This document shows positions 32,702 through 41,439 of a stretch of 64,000 nucleotides of DNA, piece after piece. The translations under genes were made by a program, and so were the position numbers. Origin of the DNA: Sinorhizobium saheli (GTDB lineage Bacteria > Pseudomonadota > Alphaproteobacteria > Rhizobiales > Rhizobiaceae). The stretch is taken from NCBI RefSeq assembly GCF_001651875.1, contig NZ_LNQB01000099.1:1-64000 (forward strand), read 5' to 3'. Within the stretch, counting starts at the first letter, position 1, and every line of letters starts with the position of its first letter. The notes below the pieces were generated by a model. It saw only the letters and a program-made list of their open reading frames with translations. It was not told where the DNA came from and did no database searches.

Positions 32702-35687
32702 GGAGGCGACCTCCTTCCTTGTCAAAGAACACCATGTCGCTCACCTCGACGGCGATCGTCCGGTCGGCCATCGGCACGTAGAGCGTCTGCCCAAGGCGCG
32801 CCTGGCCGCCGGCGACGAGCGCCAAGGCGATCGAGCGGCCGCAGTTCGACGACCAGTAGGACGAGGTCACGTGGCCGAGCATGGTCATGGGTTTGGGTTC
32901 GTTCGGGTCCGCGACGATCTGCGCGCCCTCCTCAAGCACCACCTTCGGATCCTTGGTGAGGAGGCCGACGAGCTGTTTGCGGCCCTCCTTGACGAGGTCG
33001 GGCCGCGTCAGGCCGCGAATGCCGACGAAGTCCGGCTTCTTCTTCGAGACCGCCCAGGAGAGGCCGGCATCGTGCGGCGTGACGGTGCCGTCCGTGTCCT
33101 GGCCGACGATGATGTAGCCCTTCTCGGCGCGCAACACGTGCATCGTCTCGGTGCCATAGGCGCAGGCGCCCATCGGCTCGGCCCGCGCCCAGATCGCTTC
33201 CCATACGGCCTGGCCGTAATCGGCCGGCACGTTGACCTCGAAGCCGAGCTCGCCGGTGAAGGACATGCGGAAGAGCCGGGTCGGCACGCCGCAGATCTTC
33301 CCTTCGGCGACGCTCATATGCGGGAAGGCCCCGTTGGAGAGGTCGATGCCTTCGACGAGCGGCGCGATGATCTCCCGCGCCTTCGGCCCCTGCACGGCGA
33401 TGACGGCCCACTGCTCGGTGGTCGAGGTGAGCCAGACCTTGAGATGCGGGAACTCCGTCTGGAGGTAGTCCTCCATGTGCTGCAGGACGCGCGGCGCGCC
33501 GCCCGTCGTCGTCGTCACATGGAACCGGTCCTCGGCCATCCGGCCGACGACGCCGTCGTCATAGATGAAGCCGTCTTCGCGCAGCATGATGCCGTAGCGG
33601 CAGCGGCCGGGCTTCAGGTTGTCCCAGGCATTGGTGTACATGAGGTTCAGGAACTTCGCCGCGTCCGGGCCGACCACCTCGATCTTGCCGAGCGTCGACG
33701 CGTCGAAGACGCCGGCCACGTCACGAACGGTCTTGCATTCGCGGGCGACCGCCTCATGCATGTCCTCGCCCGCCTGCGGATAGAACCAGGCGCGCTTCCA
33801 GTTTCCGACATCCTCGAACTCGGCGCCATGCGCCTCCTCCCAGGCATGCATCGGCGTCTTGCGCGCCGGATCGAAAAGCGACCCGCGCGAGTGGCTGACG
33901 ATCGTGCCGAAGGTCACCGGCGTGTAGGGCTGGCGGAAGGTCGTGAGCCCCACGGCCGGTATTTCCTTGCCGAGCGCTTCCGCCGCGATCGCGAGACCGT
34001 GCATGTTGGAAAGCTTGCCCTGGTCGGAAGCCATGCCGTTGGTGGTGAAGCGCTTGATGTGCTCGATCGAGTGCATGCCCTCGCGCACGGCAAGGCGGAT
34101 GTCCTTGGCGCAGACGTCGTGCTGGAAGTCGATGAAGGCCTTGACGGTCGTGTCCGCCCCCGCGCCTTCGGCCGCCCCGTGCATGCCGCCCGTCCATTCG
34201 AAGGCGTTGCGGCCGGTGAGCGTCACCTGCGCGCCGCCTTCCGCCCCCGCCGCGCGGGCCGCCAGCTCGCCGGCGGCAAGCGCCTCGTCGATCGTCGCCT
34301 GCAGGTCGTCCGTGCCGTTGCAGGCGCCGACGGAGAGGCACTCCTGCGCGTAGGTGCCGGGCAGGAACCGCTCGGTCGAGGCGTCGAACTTCACCTTGCC
34401 GCGCGACTGCGAGAAGAGGTGCACCGACGGCGTCCAGCCGGCCGAGACCAGCAGCGCATCGACGGCGATCTTGCGAGAGGCGCCGCCGCCATTGCGGGCG
34501 ACGTTGATCGAGGCGATGCGGAGCTTGCCGGTCGTGTTGACGACCGAGTGACCGGCAAGGACCTCGATGCCGAGCTCGCGCGCCTTCGCCAGCACCGCCT
34601 CGCCCGGCTTCTCGCGGCAATCGACGATCGCCGCCACCGTGACGCCGGCCTTCTTGAGATCGAAGGCGGCCTCGTAGGCGGAATCATGCGCCGTATAGAC
34701 GCCGACCCGCTTGCCGACGGCGACGCCGAAGTGGTTGAGGTAGGTGCGCCCGGCCGATGCCAGCATGATGCCGGGCCGGTCGTTGTTGGCGAAGACCATG
34801 TGGCGCTCGATCGCGCCATTGGCGAGGATGACCTTCTTCGCGCGCACCTGCCAGAGCCGCTCGCGCGGGAGCGACTTCTCCGGTGAAGCAAGGTGGTCGG
34901 TTACGCGCTCGACGAGGCCGACGAAATTGTGGTTGTAGTAACCGAAGGCGGTCGTGCGGGTGAGCAGCGTCACGTTGTCCATGGCGGCAAGCGCCTTGCC
35001 GGTCGCCTGCGCCCAGTCGTAACCCGGCTTGCCGTCGATGACGGTGCCGCTGTCGTAATGCAGCGCACCGCCGACGCCCGGCTGCTCGTCGCAGAGGATC
35101 ACCTTTGCGCCGGCCTTCGCCGCCGCAAGCGCGGCGGCAAGACCGGCGATGCCGGCGCCGACCACCAGCACGTCGCAATGGACGTAGCGGCTCGAATAGT
35201 GATCCGGATCGGCCTCCGTCGGCGCGACGCCGAGACCGGCGGCGCGGCGGATGAAGGGCTCGTAGAGCTTGTGCCAGGCGGCCTTCGGCCACATGAAGGT
35301 CTTGTAGTAGAAGCCGGCCGCGAAGAAGGGCGAGAGCAGATCGTTGAAGCCGCCGATGTCGAAGGCGAGCGACGGCCAGCGGTTCTGCGACGAGACTTTC
35401 ATTCCGTCGAAGACCTCCTGCACCGTGGCACGCACGTTCGGCTGCCGGCGGGCCGCGTCGCGAGCGACGTCGAGGAGCGCGTTCGGCTCTTCGGCACCCG
35501 CCGAAAGAATGCCGCGCGGGCGGTGGTACTTGAACGAACGTCCGACGAGATGGATGTCGTTGGCGATCAGCGCCGAGGCCACCGTGTCGCCCTCGAGCGC
35601 CGTCAGCGTCCGGCCGTCGAAGGTGAAGCGGGCACTGCGCGCGGGCGTCAGGCGTCCGGCACCCGAAATGCGATTGACCCCGCTCAT
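32694..35687 (-). CDS. soxA: sarcosine oxidase alpha subunit
   Basis: A 997-residue subunit with an N-terminal 2Fe-2S-ferredoxin-like fold (residues 15-100, FTFDGRTLTALEGDTVASALI). A large Rossmann FAD/NAD region follows (VLVVGAGIAGLAAALAAAKAG near residue 170), and the C-terminal half is a GcvT-like tetrahydrofolate-binding module (VAGVFDASTLGKIEVVGPDAAKFL and TGELGFEVNVPADYG). This subunit binds NAD and folate. The start overlaps the soxD stop in ATGA. Confidence 0.95.
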   Translation of the reverse strand: MSGVNRISGAGRLTPARSARFTFDGRTLTALEGDTVASALIANDIHLVGRSFKYHRPRGILSAGAEEPNALLDVARDAARRQPNVRATVQEVFDGMKVSSQNRWPSLAFDIGGFNDLLSPFFAAGFYYKTFMWPKAAWHKLYEPFIRRAAGLGVAPTEADPDHYSSRYVHCDVLVVGAGIAGLAAALAAAKAGAKVILCDEQPGVGGALHYDSGTVIDGKPGYDWAQATGKALAAMDNVTLLTRTTAFGYYNHNFVGLVERVTDHLASPEKSLPRERLWQVRAKKVILANGAIERHMVFANNDRPGIMLASAGRTYLNHFGVAVGKRVGVYTAHDSAYEAAFDLKKAGVTVAAIVDCREKPGEAVLAKARELGIEVLAGHSVVNTTGKLRIASINVARNGGGASRKIAVDALLVSAGWTPSVHLFSQSRGKVKFDASTERFLPGTYAQECLSVGACNGTDDLQATIDEALAAGELAARAAGAEGGAQVTLTGRNAFEWTGGMHGAAEGAGADTTVKAFIDFQHDVCAKDIRLAVREGMHSIEHIKRFTTNGMASDQGKLSNMHGLAIAAEALGKEIPAVGLTTFRQPYTPVTFGTIVSHSRGSLFDPARKTPMHAWEEAHGAEFEDVGNWKRAWFYPQAGEDMHEAVARECKTVRDVAGVFDASTLGKIEVVGPDAAKFLNLMYTNAWDNLKPGRCRYGIMLREDGFIYDDGVVGRMAEDRFHVTTTTGGAPRVLQHMEDYLQTEFPHLKVWLTSTTEQWAVIAVQGPKAREIIAPLVEGIDLSNGAFPHMSVAEGKICGVPTRLFRMSFTGELGFEVNVPADYGQAVWEAIWARAEPMGACAYGTETMHVLRAEKGYIIVGQDTDGTVTPHDAGLSWAVSKKKPDFVGIRGLTRPDLVKEGRKQLVGLLTKDPKVVLEEGAQIVADPNEPKPMTMLGHVTSSYWSSNCGRSIALALVAGGQARLGQTLYVPMADRTIAVEVSDMVFFDKEGGRLHG

Positions 35688-36025
35688 TGTGCTGCTCCTT
35701 CAAGGGCCTCGTAGGTTTCGACCTCGGCGCCCGTCTTCGGTTTTTCGTTGAGATCGGGCTTCGGCTCGCCGGCCTTGTAGGTCGTCAGGAACCGGTCGCT
35801 GATCGTGTCGCGAGCGGCATTGAAGAACCGTCCGCAGCCGTGGACGTGCCGCCACCGCTCGAAGATCACGCCCTTCGGGTTGTCGCGCAGGAAGAAATAG
35901 GCTTCGAATTCTTCATCGCTGATCTCGGCCATGTTGGTGGGACGGGCGATATGGGCATCGCCGCCGTTGCGGAATTCGAGCTCGGAGCGCTCTTCCTCGC
36001 AATAGGGGCAGTAAATCAGAAGCAT
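35684..36025 (-). CDS. soxD: sarcosine oxidase delta subunit
   Basis: A 113-residue zinc-binding subunit. Zinc ligands lie in the N-terminal CPYC pair and the HVHGCGRFFN segment, as in the known SoxD family. The stop overlaps soxA by four bases. No folate gene (purU, folD, glyA) is adjacent, so one-carbon disposal genes must be elsewhere. Confidence 0.94.
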   Translation of the reverse strand: MLLIYCPYCEEERSELEFRNGGDAHIARPTNMAEISDEEFEAYFFLRDNPKGVIFERWRHVHGCGRFFNAARDTISDRFLTTYKAGEPKPDLNEKPKTGAEVETYEALEGAAQ

Positions 36026-36093
36026 CTGGAATGTCCTCGCATCAGAGCGCCGCGTCTTTCATGAAAGCGCAAGGGCCGCTCTATCCTTCAACT

Positions 36094-37347
36094 CTAGTGC
36101 GCAACGGCGGCGGCGGCCGCCTCGTCGATGAGCCGCCCCGTGCGGAAGCGCTCGAGCGTCAGCCCCGCGGCAAGCCGATGCGGTTCCCCGCGCGCGATGA
36201 GATGGGCAAAGAGGTTGGCCGAGCCCGGCGTCGCCTTGAAGCCGCCCGTTCCCCAGCCGGCGTTGAGGTAGAGCCCCGGCACCGGCGTCACGCCCTGGAT
36301 CGGCGAGCGGTCCTGCGTCACGTCGACGATGCCGCCCCATTGCCGCATCATCTTGACGCGGCGGAACATCGGGAAGAGCTCGCAGATCGCGTCGAGCGTA
36401 TGGGTGATGATCTGCAGGCCGCCGGTCTGCGAATAGGAATTGTACTGGTCGGTACCGGCGCCGATGACGAATTCGCCCTTGTCGGACTGCGAAATATAGG
36501 CGTGCACCGAATTCGACATCACCACGCAGGGGAAGATCGGCTTCAACGGCTCGGAGACGAGCGCCTGCAGCGGCTGGCTCTGCAGCGGCACGCGCACGTC
36601 GACCATCTGCATCAGCGTGGACGTGTGACCGGCGGCGGAAATGCCGATCTTCTTCGCCCCGATGAAGCCGCGATTGGTGTCGACGCCGGTGACGCGGCCG
36701 GTCTCGTCGCGGCGGATGCCGGTCACTTCGCAGTTCTGGATGATATGGACGCCGCGATCGGAGGCGGCGCGCGCATAGCCCCAGGCGACGGCGTCGTGGC
36801 GCGCCGTGCCGCCGCGGCGCTGGAGTGCGGCGCCGTTGACCGGGTAGCGGGCGGTCTTGGCGATGTCGAGCGGCGGACAATAGGCCTTCGCCTGTTCCGG
36901 CGTCAGCCACTCGTTGTCGATGCCGTAGAGCCGGTTGGCGTTGATGTGCCGCTTGAACGACTGCTGGTCATGGATGTTGTGCGACAGCATCATCACGCCG
37001 CGCGGCGAATACATGACGTTGTAGTTCAGGTCCTGCGACAGGTTTTCCCAGAGCTTCAGCGAATGCTCGTAGATGTCCATGCTCTCTTCATAGAGATAGT
37101 TGGACCGGATGATCGTGGTGTTCCGGCCGGTATTGCCGCCGCCGATCCATCCCTTTTCGAGCACGGCGACATTGGTGATGCCGTGTTCCTTGGCGAGGTA
37201 ATAGGCGGCGCCGAGGCCATGGCCGCCGCCGCCGATGATGATCACATCGTATTGCTTGCGCGGCTCCGGCGAGGCCCAGTGCGGCCCCCAACCCTTGTGG
37301 CCGCGCAACGCTTCGCGCGCCACGGCAAAAACAGAATATTTGCGCAT
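36094..37347 (-). CDS. soxB: sarcosine oxidase beta subunit
   Basis: The 417-residue catalytic flavoprotein subunit, with covalent FMN and non-covalent FAD in characterised enzymes. The dinucleotide motif YDVIIIGGGGHGLGAAYYL is at residues 33-51. Later family signatures are SAAGHTSTLMQMVDVRVPLQ and GWGTGGFKATPGSAN near the C-terminus. ATG 37347 opens MRKYSVFAVAREALRGHKGW, the usual N-terminus, and has GGAG upstream. First gene of the soxB-D-A-G operon, about 70 bases before soxD. The regulator is not in this window. Confidence 0.95.
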   Translation of the reverse strand: MRKYSVFAVAREALRGHKGWGPHWASPEPRKQYDVIIIGGGGHGLGAAYYLAKEHGITNVAVLEKGWIGGGNTGRNTTIIRSNYLYEESMDIYEHSLKLWENLSQDLNYNVMYSPRGVMMLSHNIHDQQSFKRHINANRLYGIDNEWLTPEQAKAYCPPLDIAKTARYPVNGAALQRRGGTARHDAVAWGYARAASDRGVHIIQNCEVTGIRRDETGRVTGVDTNRGFIGAKKIGISAAGHTSTLMQMVDVRVPLQSQPLQALVSEPLKPIFPCVVMSNSVHAYISQSDKGEFVIGAGTDQYNSYSQTGGLQIITHTLDAICELFPMFRRVKMMRQWGGIVDVTQDRSPIQGVTPVPGLYLNAGWGTGGFKATPGSANLFAHLIARGEPHRLAAGLTLERFRTGRLIDEAAAAAVAH

Positions 37348-37685
37348 CCGCCTGCTACTCCATGAACCGGGAAAACGTTCAGTCGAGGTTAGAAATCGCA
37401 AATCTCAGGGCGGCGCAACGTTTCTTTTGCGACGCGATCCGGCGGACTTGCGCGGACTTGCGACATCGGCGACGCTTCATCGCCTACGAGGCCGCGCCAA
37501 GCGTCCTTTGCGGGCCCTTTCCGGCGCTTTTTTGACCCTTCGGGCGCTCTCGGCGCTGGACTTCGGCGGCACGATCTGGTATCCGCTCATCTAATCGCAG
37601 AGCTCTCGGCTCAGCGAACGTAATTTTGTTGCCTACCAGACCTGATGGTGAGGCGAGCCACTCGAAACAAAGGAACGGGATTCAC
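37348..37685. other. divergent intergenic region soxB / rpsU, no gene seen
   Basis: 338 bases with both promoters expected. The direct repeat CGGACTTGCG occurs twice in tandem near 37443. A GC hairpin followed by CTTTTTT lies near 37520-37535, which could end a short transcript. No open frame here has a ribosome site and family match. Confidence 0.4.
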
Positions 37686-37898
37686 GTGCAGGTACTTGTC
37701 CGCGATAACAATGTCGACCAGGCGCTCCGCGCTCTCAAGAAGAAGATGCAGCGCGAAGGCATTTTCCGCGAAATGAAGATGCGTGACTTCTACGAAAAGC
37801 CGTCCCAGAAGCGTGCGCGCGAAAAGGCCGAAGCCGTCCGCCGCGTCCGCAAGCTGGCCCGCAAGCGCGCACAGCGTGAAGGCCTCCTGGCCCGCTGA
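37686..37898 (+). CDS. rpsU: 30S ribosomal protein bS21
   Basis: A 70-residue basic protein of the small ribosomal subunit, near the anti-Shine-Dalgarno end of 16S r[23 protein letters not shown] followed by [20 protein letters not shown] is the alphaproteobacterial bS21 sequence. It starts at GTG 37686 with AAGGAA upstream; the Arg/Lys-rich tail is complete. It is monocistronic with its own terminator. Confidence 0.96.
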   Translation: MQVLVRDNNVDQALRALKKKMQREGIFREMKMRDFYEKPSQKRAREKAEAVRRVRKLARKRAQREGLLAR

Positions 37899-37931
37899 TC
37901 GGTCGTTTTTTCGACGCTTTGCAATATGAAA

Positions 37932-37962
37932 GGCGGGGGCGAGGGATCGCCGCCGCTTTTTT
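37932..37962 (+). terminator. intrinsic terminator of rpsU
   Basis: GGCGGGGGCGA pairs with TCGCCGCC across GGGA and is followed by six T residues. Confidence 0.85.
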
Positions 37963-38024
37963 CCTTTGGATGCCCTGCCCGGCGGCGCTCCAGTAGCGTC
38001 GGATCCCCATCAAGGAGCAAACGT

Positions 38025-38092
38025 GGCTGTGGCATTTTGAAGTGCTGCATGGTTCTGCCTTAATTCGGTTCCGATTTAAGGTTCATGCAGGA
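38025..38092 (+). repeat. rhizobial hairpin repeat, copy B
   Basis: The best-paired copy: CTGCATG/CATGCAG outer stem, CCTTAA/TTAAGG middle stem, and TCGG/CCGA inner stem. It lies between rpsU and the TPR lipoprotein gene. Confidence 0.8.
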
Positions 38093-38252
38093 GGCTGACT
38101 GTATCAGCTCGACGGTCAACCGCCCGGAGGGGACTCACCGGTCGGATCACATGGAGGCACTGATGCCCCCGGCCGGAGCCCCGCACCTTCGCTGGTCTCC
38201 GTAAATGGAAAGCCACTGGCTTTCGGGACCTTGTCGCATTGAGGGATCGACT

Positions 38253-39137
38253 TTGACACTTGCTGCCATGACTGCGGACGTCTCCGCCATGAACGAGGCG
38301 AACCGCCGCCACCAGCGCAAGCCGAAGCTTGCCGCCTTTCTCATGCTCGGCTCTGCCTTGCTTCTCGCCGGCTGCCAGACCGACAACTCCTCCGAATCGA
38401 TGTTTCGCGTCGAACGGGCCCAGGGCTCGGAGGAGAACATCGCCTCGCTGTCGAGCGTCATCGCCTCCAATCCGAGCGATCCGGAAGGCTACAATGTCCG
38501 TGGCTCCGCCTATGGCCGCGCCGGCGAGTTCCGCCGCGCGCTTGCGGATTTCGACGAGGCGATCCGGCTCAACCCGCGCTTCTACCAGGCCTATGCCAAC
38601 CGGGCGCTCGTCCAGCGCAACATGGGCAACCAGCAGGCCGCGCTCTCCGACTACAATGCGGCGCTGCAAGTCAATCCGAGCTATGACGTCGCCTATATCG
38701 GCCGCGGTAACCTCTATCGCCAGGGCGGGCAGCTCGATGCCGCCTTCAACGATTTCAACAAGGCGATCGAGTTCGACACCACCGATCCCCGTGCCTACCA
38801 CAATCGCGGCCTGATCTACCAGGCGCGCAATCAGCATGGGCAGGCGATCGAGGATTTCTCGAAGGCCATTTCGCTGTCGCCGCGTTCGCCCGAACCCTAT
38901 AACGGCCGCGGCATCTCCTATGTCGCACAGGGCGACGACGACAACGCCTTCGCCGATTTCAACACCGCGATCAACCTCAACGGCAAGCTGGCCGAGTCCT
39001 GGGCAAACCAGGCACTGATCTACGAGCGTCGCGGCGAGAAGGCCAAGGCCTCGAAATCCTATTCGCATGCGCTGTCGCTCGACCCGAAATACGAGCCGGC
39101 GCGCGCGGGGCTTGCCCGCGTCAAGGCAATGTCCTGA
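38253..39137 (+). CDS. TPR-repeat lipoprotein
   Basis: A protein of about 294 residues with a lipoprotein signal (LMLGSALLLAGC, lipobox Cys) followed by at least six consecutive TPR units from about residue 65 (for example PEGYNVRGSAYGRAGEFRRA and AYANRALVQRNMGNQQAALS). It should be lipid-anchored in the cell envelope and work as a protein-protein scaffold, similar to NlpI-like proteins. The start is uncertain: TTG 38253 has GAGGGA six bases upstream; ATG 38268 and ATG 38289 are alternatives, and 38289 gives the most typical signal peptide. Hairpin repeat copy B lies upstream. Confidence 0.85.
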   Translation: MTLAAMTADVSAMNEANRRHQRKPKLAAFLMLGSALLLAGCQTDNSSESMFRVERAQGSEENIASLSSVIASNPSDPEGYNVRGSAYGRAGEFRRALADFDEAIRLNPRFYQAYANRALVQRNMGNQQAALSDYNAALQVNPSYDVAYIGRGNLYRQGGQLDAAFNDFNKAIEFDTTDPRAYHNRGLIYQARNQHGQAIEDFSKAISLSPRSPEPYNGRGISYVAQGDDDNAFADFNTAINLNGKLAESWANQALIYERRGEKAKASKSYSHALSLDPKYEPARAGLARVKAMS

Positions 39138-39307
39138 CGTCCCTTCCCCGCTTCGATTTTATGGACGCCCGCGACCACCTCGCGGGCGTTTTCATTTCCG
39201 AGATCAGTGCGGCGCCGCGCCTCGCTACTTTCGGGCGACACCCCATTCGCGGAACCAACCTTGCTCCCGTCCGTTTGACCGATGGCCTAAACAACGGAGA
39301 ATGAGCC

Positions 39308-39781
39308 ATGATCAAGCGAAGCCTCATCGCGGCCGTCACGCCGGCGGCCCTGTCCGGCACCGCGTCCGCCCAAGACTACGTGGCGCTCGGCCGCCTCACC
39401 TGCGGCTCCGAAGGCGGCACGGGGCTTATCGTCACTTCCACCAAGAACCTGATGTGCACCTTCAAGCCGGCCGATGGCTCGCCCGGAGCCGTCTATGCCG
39501 GCAGGATCACCAAGATCGGCATAGATATAGGATCGACCGGCAAGACCGTGATGATCTGGGATGTACTGGCGAAAACCGGCACGCCGTTCACCGAGCATGC
39601 GCTGGCCGGCGAATATGCCGGTGTCGGTGCTGACGCCAGCTTCGCCGTCGGCGGCGGAGCGAAAGTCATCGCTGGCGGCACCAACAGGGCCTTCATGCTG
39701 CAGCCGATCAACGTCCAGGTCCAGGAAGGCCTGAACGTCGCCCTCGGCATAGATCACCTGGTTCTGGCGCCGGCCGGTTGA
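39308..39781 (+). CDS. DUF992-family exported protein
   Basis: A 157-residue protein with an N-terminal signal peptide (MIKRSLIAAVTPAALSGTASA, likely cut after ASA), followed by a domain typical of DUF992 (LTCGSEGGTGLIVTSTKNLMCTFKPADG). It has two conserved Cys residues that may form a disulphide, and Gly-rich beta strands. Periplasmic location is predicted; function is unknown. The start has GGAGA upstream. Confidence 0.88.
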   Translation: MIKRSLIAAVTPAALSGTASAQDYVALGRLTCGSEGGTGLIVTSTKNLMCTFKPADGSPGAVYAGRITKIGIDIGSTGKTVMIWDVLAKTGTPFTEHALAGEYAGVGADASFAVGGGAKVIAGGTNRAFMLQPINVQVQEGLNVALGIDHLVLAPAG

Positions 39782-39794
39782 CCGGATAGAATTG

Positions 39795-39814
39795 TGGAGA
39801 CCCCGCCGGGGGTC
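39795..39814 (+). terminator. hairpin after DUF992 gene
   Basis: GAGACCCC pairs with GGGGTCTC around a short CGCC loop, 14 bases after the stop; no U-run. Confidence 0.55.
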
Positions 39815-39930
39815 TCGCTCGGGTCCCCTCACCGGCAGTCCGCTTGTTCCTCGTATTGCAGCGACTTGCGCGCCGCGGCAAGGCGCGCCACTCTTGCCGT
39901 TGGTCGCTACGGACCGCGCGGCCCTTTCCG

Positions 39931-40014
39931 GCGCGCAGGTCGCTGTAAAACTTGAAATTGCTGCATGTCTTCGTCCTCAGATCGAGGTAGATTTCGACTG
40001 AGGAGACATGCAGT
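39931..40014 (+). repeat. rhizobial hairpin repeat, copy C
   Basis: The 5' half GCGCAGGTCGCTGTAAAACTT leads to GCATGTCT, TCCTCAG and CTGAGGA, AGACATGC stems. It ends 33 bases before the adenylate cyclase start, so it is probably in that gene's leader. Confidence 0.8.
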
Positions 40015-40047
40015 GTTGAACCGGCGCGACAGCCGACGGGATATGGG

Positions 40048-41268
40048 ATGAAGGACCAGGCAATCCGCGACATCGTTCTCTGGATGTCGGACGAGGGAAT
40101 TCGCGGCCTCAAGGAGCAGGACCTTCTCGCGGGCTTCTGTGACCGGTGCCACGCCGCCGGCCTTCATATCGACCGCGCCCTCGGGCTCATCGACACCCTC
40201 CATCCGGAGTTCGAGGGCCGCGCCTTTCAGTGGAACACCGAAAGCGACGACGTGCCGGACGTCGTGCATTACGGCTCGACGAGCGGCGGCGAGGCGCAGG
40301 AAAACTGGCGGCGCTCCGTCTTCTTCCACATGCTCCAGGATAACGAAACCGAGCGCCGCATCCGTCTTGCAGACGAGCCGCATATTCCCTTCACCATGCT
40401 CGACAAGCTGAAATCCGAAGGGCACACCGACTGCTGCGGCCTGATCTATCATTTCACCGACCGCGGCCGCGTCGGACAGATGGATTGCTTCTACTCCTAC
40501 TGGACGACGAAGAGGCGCGGAGGCTTCGACGGCGAAGACCTCGATGCGCTGCGAACGCTTGTGCCGACGCTTGCGCTCGCCGTGAAGGCGGCCTCCTGCG
40601 TCCGCATCATCGGCACGCTAGCAGATGTCTATCTCGGCCAGGACGCCGGCCGCCGTGTGGTCGAAGGCAGCATCGAACGGGGAGCGGCCGAACGCATAGA
40701 GGCGGTCATGTGGTTCTCGGATCTGCGCAACTACACGCGCATCGCCGAGAGTGTCGAGCCAGAGGAGGTCATTCCCTTCCTCAACGACTATTCCGGCACG
40801 GTGATTGCCGCGATCGAGGACCATGGAGGCAGCGTGCTGAAGCTGATCGGCGACGGGGTCCTCGCCATCTTCAACGGCCGCAAGCCGGCCGATGCCTGCA
40901 ACGCGGCGATCGCCGCCGAACGGCAGCTGCGCGTCATGCTCGCCGACCTGAACGAGCGGCGGCTCGAAGAAGGAAAGCCGACCACCGATGTCTATCTCGG
41001 GCTGCACATCGGCGAGGTCTTCTATGGAAACATCGGCAGTCAGACCCGGCTCGATTTCACCGTGGTCGGCCCCGCCGTCAACGAAGTGAGCCGCATCGTC
41101 TCGATGTGCCGCTCGGTGGAACGGCACGTCATCATGTCTTCGGAATTCGTCGAAGCCGCCCCGGCCGCGCATCGCGCCAATGCCGTTTCGCTCGGACGCT
41201 TCGCGCTTCGCGGCGTCGCCAGGGCGAAGGAGCTTTTTACCTGGGATCCGGAGATTGCGGGCGGTTGA
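40048..41268 (+). CDS. class III adenylate cyclase
   Basis: A 406-residue protein that should make cAMP from ATP. The N-terminal 200 residues are a sensor-like region with no clear family name (LCGFCDRCHAAGLHIDRALGLID ... YHFTDRGRVGQMDCFYSYWTTK). It resembles the N-terminal regions of other rhizobial cyclases. The C-terminal cyclase domain starts near residue 215, with metal site MWFSDLRNYTRIAE, GDGVLAIF and the nucleotide region LDFTVVGPAVNEVSRI. No transmembrane segment is seen, so it is cytosolic. Rhizobia carry many such cyclases. Confidence 0.92.
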   Translation: MKDQAIRDIVLWMSDEGIRGLKEQDLLAGFCDRCHAAGLHIDRALGLIDTLHPEFEGRAFQWNTESDDVPDVVHYGSTSGGEAQENWRRSVFFHMLQDNETERRIRLADEPHIPFTMLDKLKSEGHTDCCGLIYHFTDRGRVGQMDCFYSYWTTKRRGGFDGEDLDALRTLVPTLALAVKAASCVRIIGTLADVYLGQDAGRRVVEGSIERGAAERIEAVMWFSDLRNYTRIAESVEPEEVIPFLNDYSGTVIAAIEDHGGSVLKLIGDGVLAIFNGRKPADACNAAIAAERQLRVMLADLNERRLEEGKPTTDVYLGLHIGEVFYGNIGSQTRLDFTVVGPAVNEVSRIVSMCRSVERHVIMSSEFVEAAPAAHRANAVSLGRFALRGVARAKELFTWDPEIAGG

Positions 41269-41307
41269 GGCTTATTGGTGCTCTGGGCACGTCTCCGAGC
41301 GCTGCAG

Positions 41308-41419
41308 CCCCCCACCCTAACCCCCTCCCCGCAAGCGGGAAGAGGAACTTCAGCGGCGGCCGCGAGTCCCCTTCGCCCCGCCTGCGGGGAGAAGGTGGCC
41401 GGCAGGCCGGATGAGGGGC
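41308..41419. repeat. RIME-like palindromic element
   Basis: CCCACCCTAACCCCCTCCCC, then GAGTCCCCTTCGCCCCGC hairpin arm, ending GGCCGGATGAGGGGC. It lies between the convergent cyclase and pntB genes. Confidence 0.75.
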
Positions 41420-41439
41420 ATGCGCAAAGCGCCGTCCGC

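Noticed and set aside
32127..34886. A 919-codon plus-strand frame opposite soxG and soxA
   Set aside because: Shadow frame; the minus-strand genes have clear cofactor motifs and overlapping operon starts.
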